From Brevibacillus_H sp041920465 (GTDB lineage: Bacteria; Bacillota; Bacilli; Brevibacillales; Brevibacillaceae): a stretch of DNA of 64,000 nucleotides. Below the pieces are notes generated by a model, which worked only from the letters and a program-made list of their open reading frames with translations, did not search any database and was not told the DNA's origin. Numbering within the stretch: the stretch's first letter is position 1; every line of letters begins with the position of its first letter. Where the stretch lies: the NCBI GenBank assembly GCA_041920465.1, contig JBHGXW010000019.1, positions 62,001 to 126,000 of the forward strand. Direction: 5' to 3'. A program made the position numbers and the translations under genes. Shown one piece after another: positions 33,106 to 41,411 of the stretch.

Positions 33106-33862
33106 ATTTTGGCTGGGAAGCGATTCCGTAGGTTACGTGCAAGCAGTTATCAATCACTTCCATATAAGATTTGCCGATAAACCAACTGGGTGATAAAACA
33201 AAGGTGGAGATGGACGGCTGGGAAGCGGAAACAAAGCTGGCGCAATCTGAGGAGTGAATTGAAATTACATTCGTCTTCGAATCGTATACACTAGTGGGGA
33301 ACCATTCTCGAAGCAGAGCTGCCAAATCTTCTTGGGTTTGAAGAGCAAGGGATTTCGCTTCGATATCGCGGACAAGCTTTGGCGCTACTTGCTCCCATTT
33401 CGCTTCAAAGATGAGCTGCATATAGGTGAAAAGGAACAGCGTGAAGCGGGCTTTGACAACTTTCGGCTTGTCTGACAAATCAAGCTCAACCTGAAATGGG
33501 GACGGATCTGTTTCGCCTGAACGAACTGCGAAAACATGTTGAAGTGATTGAACGAAGATTTCATTTGACAAGTCAACCAAAAAATCATATTGTTCTTCAA
33601 TGCCGTTAGCCCGGTACGAAAAGTGCGGTGCAAAGAAAGCGGGAACTGATCTGGCAAAAATCGGGGATAAGTATTCCCATTCCGCAAGCAGATCTTCCTC
33701 TTGAAACTTTTGCAGGGTTCTCTCTGTCCATTCCAGATGCTTGGGGTGCGACGGGGCTTGAGCAAGTGTATGTAAGCTGACTGCCATTTCGAACAAAGGG
33801 GATACATGGTAACTAAGAGATTTGCTCAGGTTACGAATCGTTGAAAGATCCAGATTGATCAT
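33104..33862 (-). CDS. Uncharacterised protein resembling the sensor part of DUF5937/ArsR-type regulators
   Basis: A 252-residue protein. Its opening, LSTIRNLSKSLSYHVSPLFE followed by MAVSLHTLAQAPSHPKHLEW, looks like the N-terminal domain (DUF5937) found before a C-terminal ArsR helix-turn-helix, but no DNA-binding domain is visible at the end, which is FIGKSYMEVIDNCLHVTYGI. It could be a sensor-only paralogue or an unrelated family. AAGGAGGAG precedes the ATG. Single minus-strand unit converging on the Spo0E-family gene. The assignment is tentative. Confidence 0.6.
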   Translation of the reverse strand: MINLDLSTIRNLSKSLSYHVSPLFEMAVSLHTLAQAPSHPKHLEWTERTLQKFQEEDLLAEWEYLSPIFARSVPAFFAPHFSYRANGIEEQYDFLVDLSNEIFVQSLQHVFAVRSGETDPSPFQVELDLSDKPKVVKARFTLFLFTYMQLIFEAKWEQVAPKLVRDIEAKSLALQTQEDLAALLREWFPTSVYDSKTNVISIHSSDCASFVSASQPSISTFVLSPSWFIGKSYMEVIDNCLHVTYGIASQPK

Positions 33863-33949
33863 AATATCGATCTCCTCCTTGCGTACTTATTTCATCATAC
33901 GCAAGAAGTTGGGACAAATTCAATGAAGAATTGAAGGCCAAGGGATTCC

Positions 33950-34102
33950 TTAGCCTTCACGGGTTTTGATTTGTCTTGAGTGGTTTTTTTGCTTTACTTT
34001 TTTGGTGCCTTCCAATGGTTCGCCTGTTTGCTTTTGCGGCTCAAATTCGTTATTGTAAGATTCATGCGGGTTCCCGCTTGTAAAATCATCGTTCTTTCTC
34101 AT
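33950..34102 (-). CDS. Small hydrophilic hypothetical protein (50 aa)
   Basis: A 50-residue, strongly hydrophilic protein beginning MRKNDDFTSGNPHESYNNEF and ending KKVKQKNHSRQIKTREG: acidic first half, basic second half, no hydrophobic core. AAAGGAG is 9 bases before the ATG, the main evidence that it is real. The composition (Asn, Gln, Lys, Glu) resembles small spore-core proteins of Bacilli, but no family is recognised. Confidence 0.6.
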   Translation of the reverse strand: MRKNDDFTSGNPHESYNNEFEPQKQTGEPLEGTKKVKQKNHSRQIKTREG

Positions 34103-34251
34103 GGCTCCCACTCCTTTCGTAGGTAGTATGTGAAGCGGAAACACGATTTCATACGGGAGCGTCTGCTTTTTTTGCAGTTCTTTGGGGATAACTAACGCAA
34201 GGGAAGAATGGAAAGCTTTATCAACAAGGGATTGAGAGGAGAGTTTCACAA

Positions 34252-35016
34252 ATGAAGAAGCAAACATCATGGCTGATAATCGCAGCGACGACTGCATTCT
34301 TGCTGCAAGGATGTGCGCAGGCAAGCAAACCAAACGCACAAGCGCCTGCTCAACAACCACCAGCAGCTGCCCAACAACCACCAGCAGTTGCCCAGCAACC
34401 GTCACCGGCGACTCCGCAGCCGACTCAACCAGGACAAGCTGCCGGTCAGCCAGCCAGCAATCAAGGAGCAATCGATTTGACACCGGAATTGAAGGTAAAC
34501 CCGTCGATGATCATTGGAACCACAACGTATAATGATACTGTTGCCAAATTTGGCAAACCGTTGATGGAGAAAGACCACAAGACGGCTTTCCGTACCGAGC
34601 TTACCAAAAAAGGTTCGAAATTACCGCAAATTGTAGATACGTACGCACTTTTCCATGTGAATCCGGTAACCGGCGAGAAAATGGATAAGGTATTTCCGTA
34701 TTTCTTTACCAAAGACGCCAAAAAAGTGCTTGTCGCTTCCCAAATCCTTCCGCACCGCGGCACACTGCTGGAGAAAATAAAAAACAGCACGGCAACCTTT
34801 GATGACGTGAAAAAATATTACGGGACTCCGATTCGCGAGACAAGCAAGGGATTGGAGTATTACGATTTTGATCACAAGATTTCCCTTCATGTGACCAACG
34901 TCAAAAAAAGAATCGTTTTCTTCTTAACCAAATATGACCTGTTATATGGCAGCAACACGACAGACCTGCAGGCACATGAAGATACAATCAAGCGATTGGC
35001 GAAAGAAAAGAAATAG
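34252..35016 (+). CDS. Putative lipoprotein with Pro/Gln/Ala linker
   Basis: A 254-residue exported protein. The signal peptide ends in the lipobox LLQG-C21, followed by a low-complexity linker of Ala, Gln and Pro (residues ~28-72) that would span the cell wall. The mature domain (~75-254) is basic, with KFGKPLMEKDHKTAFRTELT and a repeated Y-G-T-P turn, and resembles small outer beta-rich domains; no family is recognised. AGAGGAGAG precedes the ATG. Stand-alone gene. Confidence 0.78.
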   Translation: MKKQTSWLIIAATTAFLLQGCAQASKPNAQAPAQQPPAAAQQPPAVAQQPSPATPQPTQPGQAAGQPASNQGAIDLTPELKVNPSMIIGTTTYNDTVAKFGKPLMEKDHKTAFRTELTKKGSKLPQIVDTYALFHVNPVTGEKMDKVFPYFFTKDAKKVLVASQILPHRGTLLEKIKNSTATFDDVKKYYGTPIRETSKGLEYYDFDHKISLHVTNVKKRIVFFLTKYDLLYGSNTTDLQAHEDTIKRLAKEKK

Positions 35017-35101
35017 TTGACGCAAGCTCGTGCAATGATGAACCGGCTCAGGGTGCTCTTCTCAGTCGGTTCTCTTTACAAACCGTGCTGGGGGAATCCA
35101 T

Positions 35102-35935
35102 ATGCCTTTGCTGATTGCACCTGTTTTTAATTCGGTCGCGCCTACGCCTGTTTCGACCAGGATCAACGATATGTTTCAGTTGGTTTCAGGCAACGAGCAG
35201 CTATACCAACTGTGCCAACGTTATCTGCGCAACGCGATGAATGAAAACAAGCTGTATTTTGAGGAAAGAGTATTTCCGAATAGTTTGTTTCTTTGCGCCG
35301 ATTATCCGCAGCTGAAGGTGAAAGAGGAGCGGGAGTTAATCGAAGAGATTGAAAACAAGCTGAATCTGGCCAGCCAAGAAGGGGTTTGCTCGATCCCGTA
35401 TATCATTACGCTGGAAGGCCAACATTACGGGATTTCCTACCTGAAGCGATCGTTGGAGGGCGGGCGTCTGATCTATGAAGGCAAAACGAGAGAGATCTTT
35501 GAGCATTTATTGACCTGTCCGGGAACTTTGCCCAAACTGGCCTACCGGCGTTACTTGCTCTCCCTGGAAAAAGAAAGCTACGAGGATCAGCTGCTTGATC
35601 TGTGGATTGCGCTGGAATCTTTGTTCGTCCCGGATGGCAAAAAAGGGGAGATCACCTTTAAGGTACGGCTGCGGATGGCCTATTATTTTGCTGATTCCTT
35701 TGAAGAGCGTCAGGAACTGTCCGAATTCATTAAAACCTCCTACAATCACCGTTCTGAAATCGTACACAGCGGCAAAACTCTGGGACCCGAATTGAAGGAA
35801 GAAATCCGCAGGCTGCGCAGCATGGCAAGAACCACATTACTTAATATGTACAGAGACCAACTCAGCATTCAAGAAATGAAAAAACGGTTGGATGAAGCCA
35901 TCCTTGCCGGTGAAAGCTACCGAAAGCTTTATTAA
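35102..35935 (+). CDS. HEPN-domain protein (Apea-like HEPN)
   Basis: A 277-residue protein. The last ~120 residues, from EDQLLDLWIALESLFVPDGK, through KVRLRMAYYFA, to YNHRSEIVHSGKTLG, form an Apea-like HEPN domain. The Rx4-6H ribonuclease motif is R217-S-E-I-V-H222. The N-terminal ~150 residues are unrelated and unclassified. HEPN proteins are commonly RNases in defence or toxin systems, but this family also has housekeeping members. No antitoxin or nuclease partner is adjacent: its neighbours are a lipoprotein and an ABC-F gene. GGGGG precedes the ATG. Confidence 0.75.
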   Translation: MPLLIAPVFNSVAPTPVSTRINDMFQLVSGNEQLYQLCQRYLRNAMNENKLYFEERVFPNSLFLCADYPQLKVKEERELIEEIENKLNLASQEGVCSIPYIITLEGQHYGISYLKRSLEGGRLIYEGKTREIFEHLLTCPGTLPKLAYRRYLLSLEKESYEDQLLDLWIALESLFVPDGKKGEITFKVRLRMAYYFADSFEERQELSEFIKTSYNHRSEIVHSGKTLGPELKEEIRRLRSMARTTLLNMYRDQLSIQEMKKRLDEAILAGESYRKLY

Positions 35936-35943
35936 ATTCCGGC

Positions 35944-35971
35944 TTGCTTTTTTGCGTGTATCTACTACAAT
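35944..35971 (+). promoter_or_regulatory. Promoter of the ABC-F gene
   Basis: TTGCTT and TACAAT with a 16-base spacer, about 37 bases upstream of the ATG at 36008. Confidence 0.6.
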
Positions 35972-36007
35972 AGTATGGTATTGCGTAAAAAAGCGAGGAG
36001 GAACGTC

Positions 36008-37579
36008 ATGAGTGTTTTGATCGTTGAGAATTTATCCCACGGTTATGCCGACCGTACTTTATTTAAAGATGTTTCCTTCCGCCTTCAACCTGGCGAGCGA
36101 GTTGGGCTTGTCGGGGCTAACGGAACGGGAAAATCAACGCTGATGGGAATCTTAACCGGACAGTTAATGCCGGATGCCGGAACCATCGAATGGATGCCAA
36201 AAATCGAGTATGGCTATCTCGATCAACATACAAAGCTGGAGCCTGGAAAAACAATACGCGACGTGTTGAAAGATGCTTTTCTTCCTCTGTTGGAACTGGA
36301 AGCGGAGAATATGGCGATCGCCGAAAAGATGGCTGATGCTTCCCCGGAAGAGCTGGAAGAGCTTTTGAACCGGATGGGCGAAATTCAAGACCGTTTGGAT
36401 CATAGCGGGTTCTACTTAATTGATGCCAAGGTGGAAGAAATCGGCAACGCCCTCGGGTTAAGCGCCATCGGAATGGACCGTGATGTCGCTACGTTGTCAG
36501 GTGGACAGCGGACGAAAGTGCTTCTGGCCAAACTCCTCCTGCAAAAGCCGACTGTGCTCCTTTTGGACGAGCCGACCAACTACTTGGATGAAGAGCATAT
36601 TGTCTGGCTGAAAAACTATCTGAAAGAATATCCGTACGCCTTTATGCTGATTTCGCATGATACGGCGTTCATGAACGAAGTGGTAAATGTTATTTATCAT
36701 TTGGAGTTTACCAAATTAAACCGATATACAGGAAATTACGAATCATTCCTGGCTCAGGCGGAGATGAAACGGACGCAGCATATCGACGCCTATGAGAAAC
36801 AACAGGAGGAAATTGCCAAGGCGGAGGATTTCATTGCCCGCAATAAAGCCCGCTACTCTACATCCGGCCGGGCGAAAAGCCGTCAAAAACAGTTGGATCG
36901 AATGGAGCGGATCGACAAACCGGAAACGGCGGTTAAACCAACCTTCATCTTTAAGGAAGCGAGAGTTAGCGGACGCTTTGTCTTTGAAGCAGAGGAAATG
37001 GAAATCGGCTACACCCATCCGTTGATGCCCAAGTTAACCATGACTTTGGAGCGTGGCGACAAGGTTGCGATTGTGGGAATGAACGGGGTGGGGAAGTCGA
37101 CTCTTCTCAAAACCATTCTGGGAGCCATTAAACCTCTCAGCGGTAAAATTGAGCGGGACAATTTCCTCTATCCTGCCTACTTTGAACAAGAGGTGAAACC
37201 AAAACCGGTTACGGCTTTGGAGGAAGTATGGAACGAGTTCCCGCACATGAACAATCACGAAGTGCGCGCTGCTTTGGCCCGCTGCGGACTGAGGAACGAG
37301 CATATTAACCGGAACATGAATGCATTGTCTGGCGGCGAGCAAGCCAAGGTGCGTCTCTGCAAATTATTGCAGCGCGAGAGTAATTTTCTCTTGTTTGACG
37401 AGCCGACGAACCATTTGGATGTTGTGGCCAAAGAAGAATTGAAACGTGCGCTGAAAGAATACAAGGGAACGATTCTCTTGGTATGTCACGAACCCGAGTT
37501 TTACGAGGATTGGGTCACAAAAGTTTGGAACGTCGAAGAATGGGCGTCTGATAAAAATAAAACAGCCATCCGGGCATAA
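36008..37579 (+). CDS. ABC-F family ATPase (YkpA/YbiT-like)
   Basis: A 523-residue protein with two ATP-binding domains and no membrane part. Walker A motifs are GANGTGKST and GMNGVGKST, signature motifs are LSGGQRTK and LSGGEQAK, and Walker B is LLLDEPTNYLD and LLFDEPTNHLD. The inter-domain arm and charged linker (~240-310) match ABC-F proteins that bind the ribosomal E site. ATG 36008 is chosen for GAGGAGG upstream; the frame's earlier start has none. Most similar in layout to B. subtilis YkpA; resistance activity is not implied. Confidence 0.92.
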   Translation: MSVLIVENLSHGYADRTLFKDVSFRLQPGERVGLVGANGTGKSTLMGILTGQLMPDAGTIEWMPKIEYGYLDQHTKLEPGKTIRDVLKDAFLPLLELEAENMAIAEKMADASPEELEELLNRMGEIQDRLDHSGFYLIDAKVEEIGNALGLSAIGMDRDVATLSGGQRTKVLLAKLLLQKPTVLLLDEPTNYLDEEHIVWLKNYLKEYPYAFMLISHDTAFMNEVVNVIYHLEFTKLNRYTGNYESFLAQAEMKRTQHIDAYEKQQEEIAKAEDFIARNKARYSTSGRAKSRQKQLDRMERIDKPETAVKPTFIFKEARVSGRFVFEAEEMEIGYTHPLMPKLTMTLERGDKVAIVGMNGVGKSTLLKTILGAIKPLSGKIERDNFLYPAYFEQEVKPKPVTALEEVWNEFPHMNNHEVRAALARCGLRNEHINRNMNALSGGEQAKVRLCKLLQRESNFLLFDEPTNHLDVVAKEELKRALKEYKGTILLVCHEPEFYEDWVTKVWNVEEWASDKNKTAIRA

Positions 37580-37592
37580 AAACGCAAGGCAC

Positions 37593-37626
37593 AAGAAAAG
37601 CGCTGGGTTATCTCAGCGCTTTTCTT
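37593..37626. terminator. Bidirectional terminator between the ABC-F and glycosidase genes
   Basis: Perfect 13-bp stem AAGAAAAGCGCTG/CAGCGCTTTTCTT with an 8-base loop between convergent genes. Confidence 0.88.
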
Positions 37627-37643
37627 AGTGGATTTTTATCATT

Positions 37644-37668
37644 TTGGGGCCCGCTTGCCGGTCAGTTA
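37644..37668 (-). repeat. GGGGCCCC dispersed repeat, half copy F
   Basis: TTGGGGCCCGCTTGCCGG lies between the terminator and the glycosidase stop codon. It has the GGGGCCC end of the repeat family but no matching GTGGGTT arm, so it appears to be a truncated copy in the same orientation relative to the preceding gene. Confidence 0.45.
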
Positions 37669-38709
37669 TCAATACACCATCCACGCATTGGGAATCCACC
37701 TTCCGCGCGGATCATCAATACACGATTTGGTCAAGATCTGATTTTGATAAATCATCATCGCCGATGTGCCGCCGTCAAGGGCCATCGCATTGACTGCGCC
37801 GTATTCCTCAAACAGATCAGCCATGTCTTTCATGCTTGCTCCAAGCGAATGTCCGGGTTGGCGACCATCAATGACGATGAACAGGATAGTACCGTCCGAC
37901 GTTTGTCCGATGGCGGAACGCGGGGCAATTCCCCAGCTTGTTGCGTCCTTGCCGGCAAACAGGTTCTTGCCGTTGACAATCAGCTGCGGCCGGAAGGAGA
38001 CAGCGTCACGAATCCCCATTTCAACCAATTGTTTCGCCGTATAATTGCCGGTTACCAATTTGCCGGAATAATCGATTCCCACTGCGGTATCTCCGTTTTG
38101 CGGGTTGTAATCCTGAATGATTTGTCCATCAACAATCACCAGTCCGGCAGCTTGGCTGGCATAACCCATATAGTTCGGGTCATAAAAACCGGACGCATTA
38201 ATCCCGCCAATGGCATGTGTTCGCTCTGAGAACTCGTCAATCCACTCGCCGCGAGGCTTTCCCCGGTTCTTTTTTACCACGGTTTGTACCAGATGGACGC
38301 GGTTTGGGTCCGAAACCTTCATGACATAACCCTTAAAATAGTGATAAGAGTTGAAATGTTTCTCAATCGGGCTTACTTCCACCAGTGAAACACTGCTTGC
38401 CGTTTTGACTTCCTGTGTTTTTGGCTCGCGGACAACCGTTGAAACCGGCTCGGAGTTGATTACTTCAGGCTGGGCAATCTCTTGTTTCAGTTTATTTAAC
38501 GCATCTTCTCCGATCAATGTGTATTTTGCCCAGTGAGAATGTTGAGTGACAAGCAGAGAACCGGCAAGCCAAAGCCTGGCATCGTAAGACAGGAAAAACG
38601 CCACGATCAACAGGATGGAGAAAATCCCCGACATAAACAAACTTCGCTTAAGGAAACTGCGCTTTCGTTTTTGTTTGAATTTCTGCGTACGACTTGATCT
38701 CGGTTCCAT
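37669..38709 (-). CDS. Membrane-anchored phosphodiester glycosidase (NAGPA family)
   Basis: A 346-residue protein with a very basic cytoplasmic start (KFKQKRKRSFLKRS), one membrane anchor (about residues 25-45), a linker, and a C-terminal phosphodiester glycosidase domain. That domain shows AIGGINASGFYDPNYMGY, RPQLIVNGK, GIAPRSAIGQTSDGTILFIV and AMALDGGTSAMM, which carries the catalytic region. In Bacilli such proteins probably trim cell-wall or exopolysaccharide phosphodiesters. ATG 38709 follows an AAAGGAG somewhat far upstream (14 bases); the longer TTG frame has none. It ends directly at a half repeat. Confidence 0.85.
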   Translation of the reverse strand: MEPRSSRTQKFKQKRKRSFLKRSLFMSGIFSILLIVAFFLSYDARLWLAGSLLVTQHSHWAKYTLIGEDALNKLKQEIAQPEVINSEPVSTVVREPKTQEVKTASSVSLVEVSPIEKHFNSYHYFKGYVMKVSDPNRVHLVQTVVKKNRGKPRGEWIDEFSERTHAIGGINASGFYDPNYMGYASQAAGLVIVDGQIIQDYNPQNGDTAVGIDYSGKLVTGNYTAKQLVEMGIRDAVSFRPQLIVNGKNLFAGKDATSWGIAPRSAIGQTSDGTILFIVIDGRQPGHSLGASMKDMADLFEEYGAVNAMALDGGTSAMMIYQNQILTKSCIDDPRGRWIPNAWMVY

Positions 38710-38899
38710 CTCTTGTTTCTCTTCTCCTTTATCTATCCTGTACGAATATTGTATCAAGTTTCTTCAAGTATCTAATAGGAGATAATATTACCTGTATTAA
38801 GACGAATCAGCAAGAAAAAAGTTTCAGGTTGGAGTAATTGCACCGATCAGGCATGAGAGGAAACGCCGCGGGAACAATACCTGTAGGAGGTGAGCAGCC

Positions 38900-39043
38900 A
38901 TGCGAGGTTACGACAAGGAATTTCAAGATCAGGTGGAAGCATATCGCAAAAATCCGCGTGGAAGCCGGAATCAACTAACGGAGAAAGACCGTCACGATAA
39001 AATGGAAGCAAAAGAGACGAAACTTGATTCCAACAATCGTTAA
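38900..39043 (+). CDS. Small charged hypothetical protein (47 aa)
   Basis: A 47-residue protein beginning MRGYDKEFQDQVEAYRKNPR, almost half of it charged, with no hydrophobic stretch, ending METKLDSNNR-like (AKETKLDSNNR). A consensus TAGGAGGTGA lies 6 bases before the ATG, and a terminator follows 16 bases after the stop, so it is a complete unit. It could be a small spore protein; no family recognised. Confidence 0.65.
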   Translation: MRGYDKEFQDQVEAYRKNPRGSRNQLTEKDRHDKMEAKETKLDSNNR

Positions 39044-39058
39044 CGAGATGTTGATAGG

Positions 39059-39093
39059 CACCACCCGGTCCGACCTTCAATCGGGTGGGCTTT
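39059..39093 (+). terminator. Terminator of the 47-residue gene
   Basis: CCACCCG/CGGGTGG with a 14-base loop and a trailing CTTTCTT. Confidence 0.75.
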
Positions 39094-39156
39094 CTTGTGT
39101 TTCCTCCAAGCTAATGGTAAGCTATCCCTTATGAATGTGTATGTAGGGGGATTATT

Positions 39157-40374
39157 GTGTCAACATTTTTTTCATCTATCGGACTTCATGAGAAACTTCT
39201 TCAAGCTTTGCAAGCAGCCGGTATTTCCGAACCGACACCGGTGCAAGAGCAGGTGATACCCGCTGTTTTAAAAGGGAATAACGTCATCGCCGAATCGCCT
39301 ACCGGTACAGGCAAAACCCTGGCGTATTTACTGCCGATTTGCCAAAAGATCGATCCCGATAAAAAGGAACTGCAAGCATTGATTCTGGCACCCACCCATG
39401 AACTGGTCATGCAGATTCACAAAGAAGCGGAGAAACTGTTATCACCGCTCGGTCTGCACACAGTTGCGCTAATCGGCGGGGTGGACCCAAAACGTCAGCT
39501 GGACAAGTTAAAAACACATCCGGTCCTTATTGTGGCAACACCGGGAAGACTGAAGGAATTGATCGATCAGCGTAAAGTGAAGGTCCATACGGTAAAAACC
39601 ATCGTGGTGGACGAAGCAGACCGTTTGACGGATGCAGGATTTAGAGGCACCGTACTCGAAGTGCAAAAACGGCTTATGCGCGATACCCAGCGCCTGTTCT
39701 TTTCAGCAACGCTTACCCCGGAGGTCATGAACGATCTGCAATCCATCGTCACGCGCCCAACGCTTATCCGTATTGAACCATCGAAGGACAACACGCAGGT
39801 ACTGCATTTTTATCTGGTCAGCGAACTTCGCAAAAAGGTGGATACCCTGCGTCGCCTGATTCGACTTGTTAACGCCAGGCGGACCATTGTGTTCATCAAT
39901 CATTTGGACCGGGTAGGGGAGATTCGTGAGAGGCTAACCTATCATCACATCGACTGCCGGCTCATTCATCGCGACACGCCAAAAGAAGAGCGGGCCAAAA
40001 GCATCGAAGATTTCCGCAAAGGCAAATTTCCCGTCCTTTTGGCAACGGATGTGGCGGCACGAGGGATCGATATTCCGGGCGTGGAGGCAATCATCCACTT
40101 TGATCCGGCGGCAGATTCCGACGCGTATATCCACCGCAGCGGCCGGACAGGAAGGATGGGTGCGCCGGGACTTGTTTTTTCAATCGTTACCAAAGAGCAG
40201 CGATTTATCCTGGAAAAATTTGAAAAACAAACCAAAATTCCAATCGTGGAGAGAGCCATGTCATTCGGTGCCCTCGTTGATCCCAAGACCGTTCGCAAGA
40301 AGCCTCGTCTTCAGACAAACACGCAAGTAAAAAATATGCATGTGAAAAACGCACCTGCCAAACGGAAGAAATAA
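39157..40374 (+). CDS. DEAD-box RNA helicase
   Basis: A 405-residue ATP-dependent RNA helicase. Q motif (GISEPTPVQEQVIP), motif I (SPTGTGKT), Ia (APTHELVMQ), II (VVDEADRL), III (FSATL) and VI (HRSGRTGRMG) are present, although motif II varies slightly and the tail is short and basic (KNAPAKRKK), resembling small ribosome-assembly or cold-shock helicases. The start is GTG with AGGGGG 7 bases upstream. Single-gene unit with a strong terminator. The specific RNA target is unknown. Confidence 0.92.
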   Translation: MSTFFSSIGLHEKLLQALQAAGISEPTPVQEQVIPAVLKGNNVIAESPTGTGKTLAYLLPICQKIDPDKKELQALILAPTHELVMQIHKEAEKLLSPLGLHTVALIGGVDPKRQLDKLKTHPVLIVATPGRLKELIDQRKVKVHTVKTIVVDEADRLTDAGFRGTVLEVQKRLMRDTQRLFFSATLTPEVMNDLQSIVTRPTLIRIEPSKDNTQVLHFYLVSELRKKVDTLRRLIRLVNARRTIVFINHLDRVGEIRERLTYHHIDCRLIHRDTPKEERAKSIEDFRKGKFPVLLATDVAARGIDIPGVEAIIHFDPAADSDAYIHRSGRTGRMGAPGLVFSIVTKEQRFILEKFEKQTKIPIVERAMSFGALVDPKTVRKKPRLQTNTQVKNMHVKNAPAKRKK

Positions 40375-40401
40375 CGGCAGGAGATTGCCGAAGAAAGACG
40401 A

Positions 40402-40437
40402 AACAAAAAGCAGTCGTTGAAGGGACTGCTTTTTGTT
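40402..40437. terminator. Bidirectional terminator between the helicase and kinase genes
   Basis: Perfect 14-bp stem AACAAAAAGCAGTC/GACTGCTTTTTGTT with an 8-base loop between convergent genes. Confidence 0.9.
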
Positions 40438-40451
40438 GTGGGGTGGATCTC

Positions 40452-41285
40452 CTATTTCTCCTGCAACAGTTGATCAATCGCGTTCACTAGTTCTTGAACG
40501 CTTTCGTAAGGTTTATCCAATTGCAGCAGCTTGCGAAGCATGGTGCGAAGCGGCGGTCTTAACGCCAATTCTTCCTCCCAGCTTTTTTCTTCGGAATGTG
40601 CCGGTTCATAAGCGGAATACAGCAGAAACAACAAGAGATGCCCCAACGCATATAAATCGCTTTTCGGATGAACTTCCCGCTTTACCTGTTTTTCCGAAGG
40701 ATACTCCGCCAAATCACGTGCTTCATAGGTGGGAGAATCCCCGAGAAAACGAGCAAGACCGAAGTCAATGATATACGGTTCATCATTCAATAAAATGATG
40801 TTGGGAATTCGCACGTCCCGATGAATAACCCCCTGTTCATGCAGGGCTTGGACGATTTGCGCAATTTTTTTCAGCAAAATCAACGCTTCTTTCTCATTAT
40901 AAATCTTGCCATGCGTAAACAGCACATCTTCTAACGGAACGCCGTCAATGTAGCTCATTATCAGAAACGATTTGTTTTGATAGGCAAATTGCTCAATAAA
41001 TCGCGGAATGCGCGGATGCTGGAGGGATTTCAGTACCTTTGCTTCGTATTCTTGCATAGCCAGACCTTTTGGTTTTCCGTTTCTGCTTCGTTTGATCTGT
41101 TTGGCAACGTACAAGGTATCCGACTTTTCGTGACGGACCAGATAAGCGATCCCGTAACTGCCCGCGCCAAGAACTGTTTCAATCCGATATTCGCCAAGAT
41201 TCTTTTTCGGACGGAGGGGACGGTCCAACCAGGTCTGTAGAGTTGCCCGCAGCTGATGCCAAAACACAAATTCTTCCCCTTTCAT
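40452..41285 (-). CDS. Small Hanks-type serine/threonine protein kinase
   Basis: A 277-residue cytosolic kinase with no membrane segment. The glycine loop is LGAGSYGIAYL, the ATP-anchoring lysine is in YVAKQIKR, the catalytic loop is VIHRDVRIPNIIL and the metal site is YIIDFGLARF. Arg replaces the usual Lys in the catalytic loop, and the activation segment lacks a clear APE motif. The end of the kinase domain is short (LLFLLYSAYEP). ATG 41285 is the likely start, though its ribosome site is weak; a TTG at 41330 is the alternative. It is divergent from the DUF3900 gene. Its substrates are unknown. Confidence 0.82.
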   Translation of the reverse strand: MKGEEFVFWHQLRATLQTWLDRPLRPKKNLGEYRIETVLGAGSYGIAYLVRHEKSDTLYVAKQIKRSRNGKPKGLAMQEYEAKVLKSLQHPRIPRFIEQFAYQNKSFLIMSYIDGVPLEDVLFTHGKIYNEKEALILLKKIAQIVQALHEQGVIHRDVRIPNIILLNDEPYIIDFGLARFLGDSPTYEARDLAEYPSEKQVKREVHPKSDLYALGHLLLFLLYSAYEPAHSEEKSWEEELALRPPLRTMLRKLLQLDKPYESVQELVNAIDQLLQEK

Positions 41286-41411
41286 CCGGTATTCTGCTGT
41301 TACATTAGCATCTTTCGATTGACAAGACAATGTTCAAAATCATTCACTTTTTGGTATAATCATGAGGGAATTTCATCTGAACCAGCAAGATATGGAATAA
41401 GGAGATATAGA

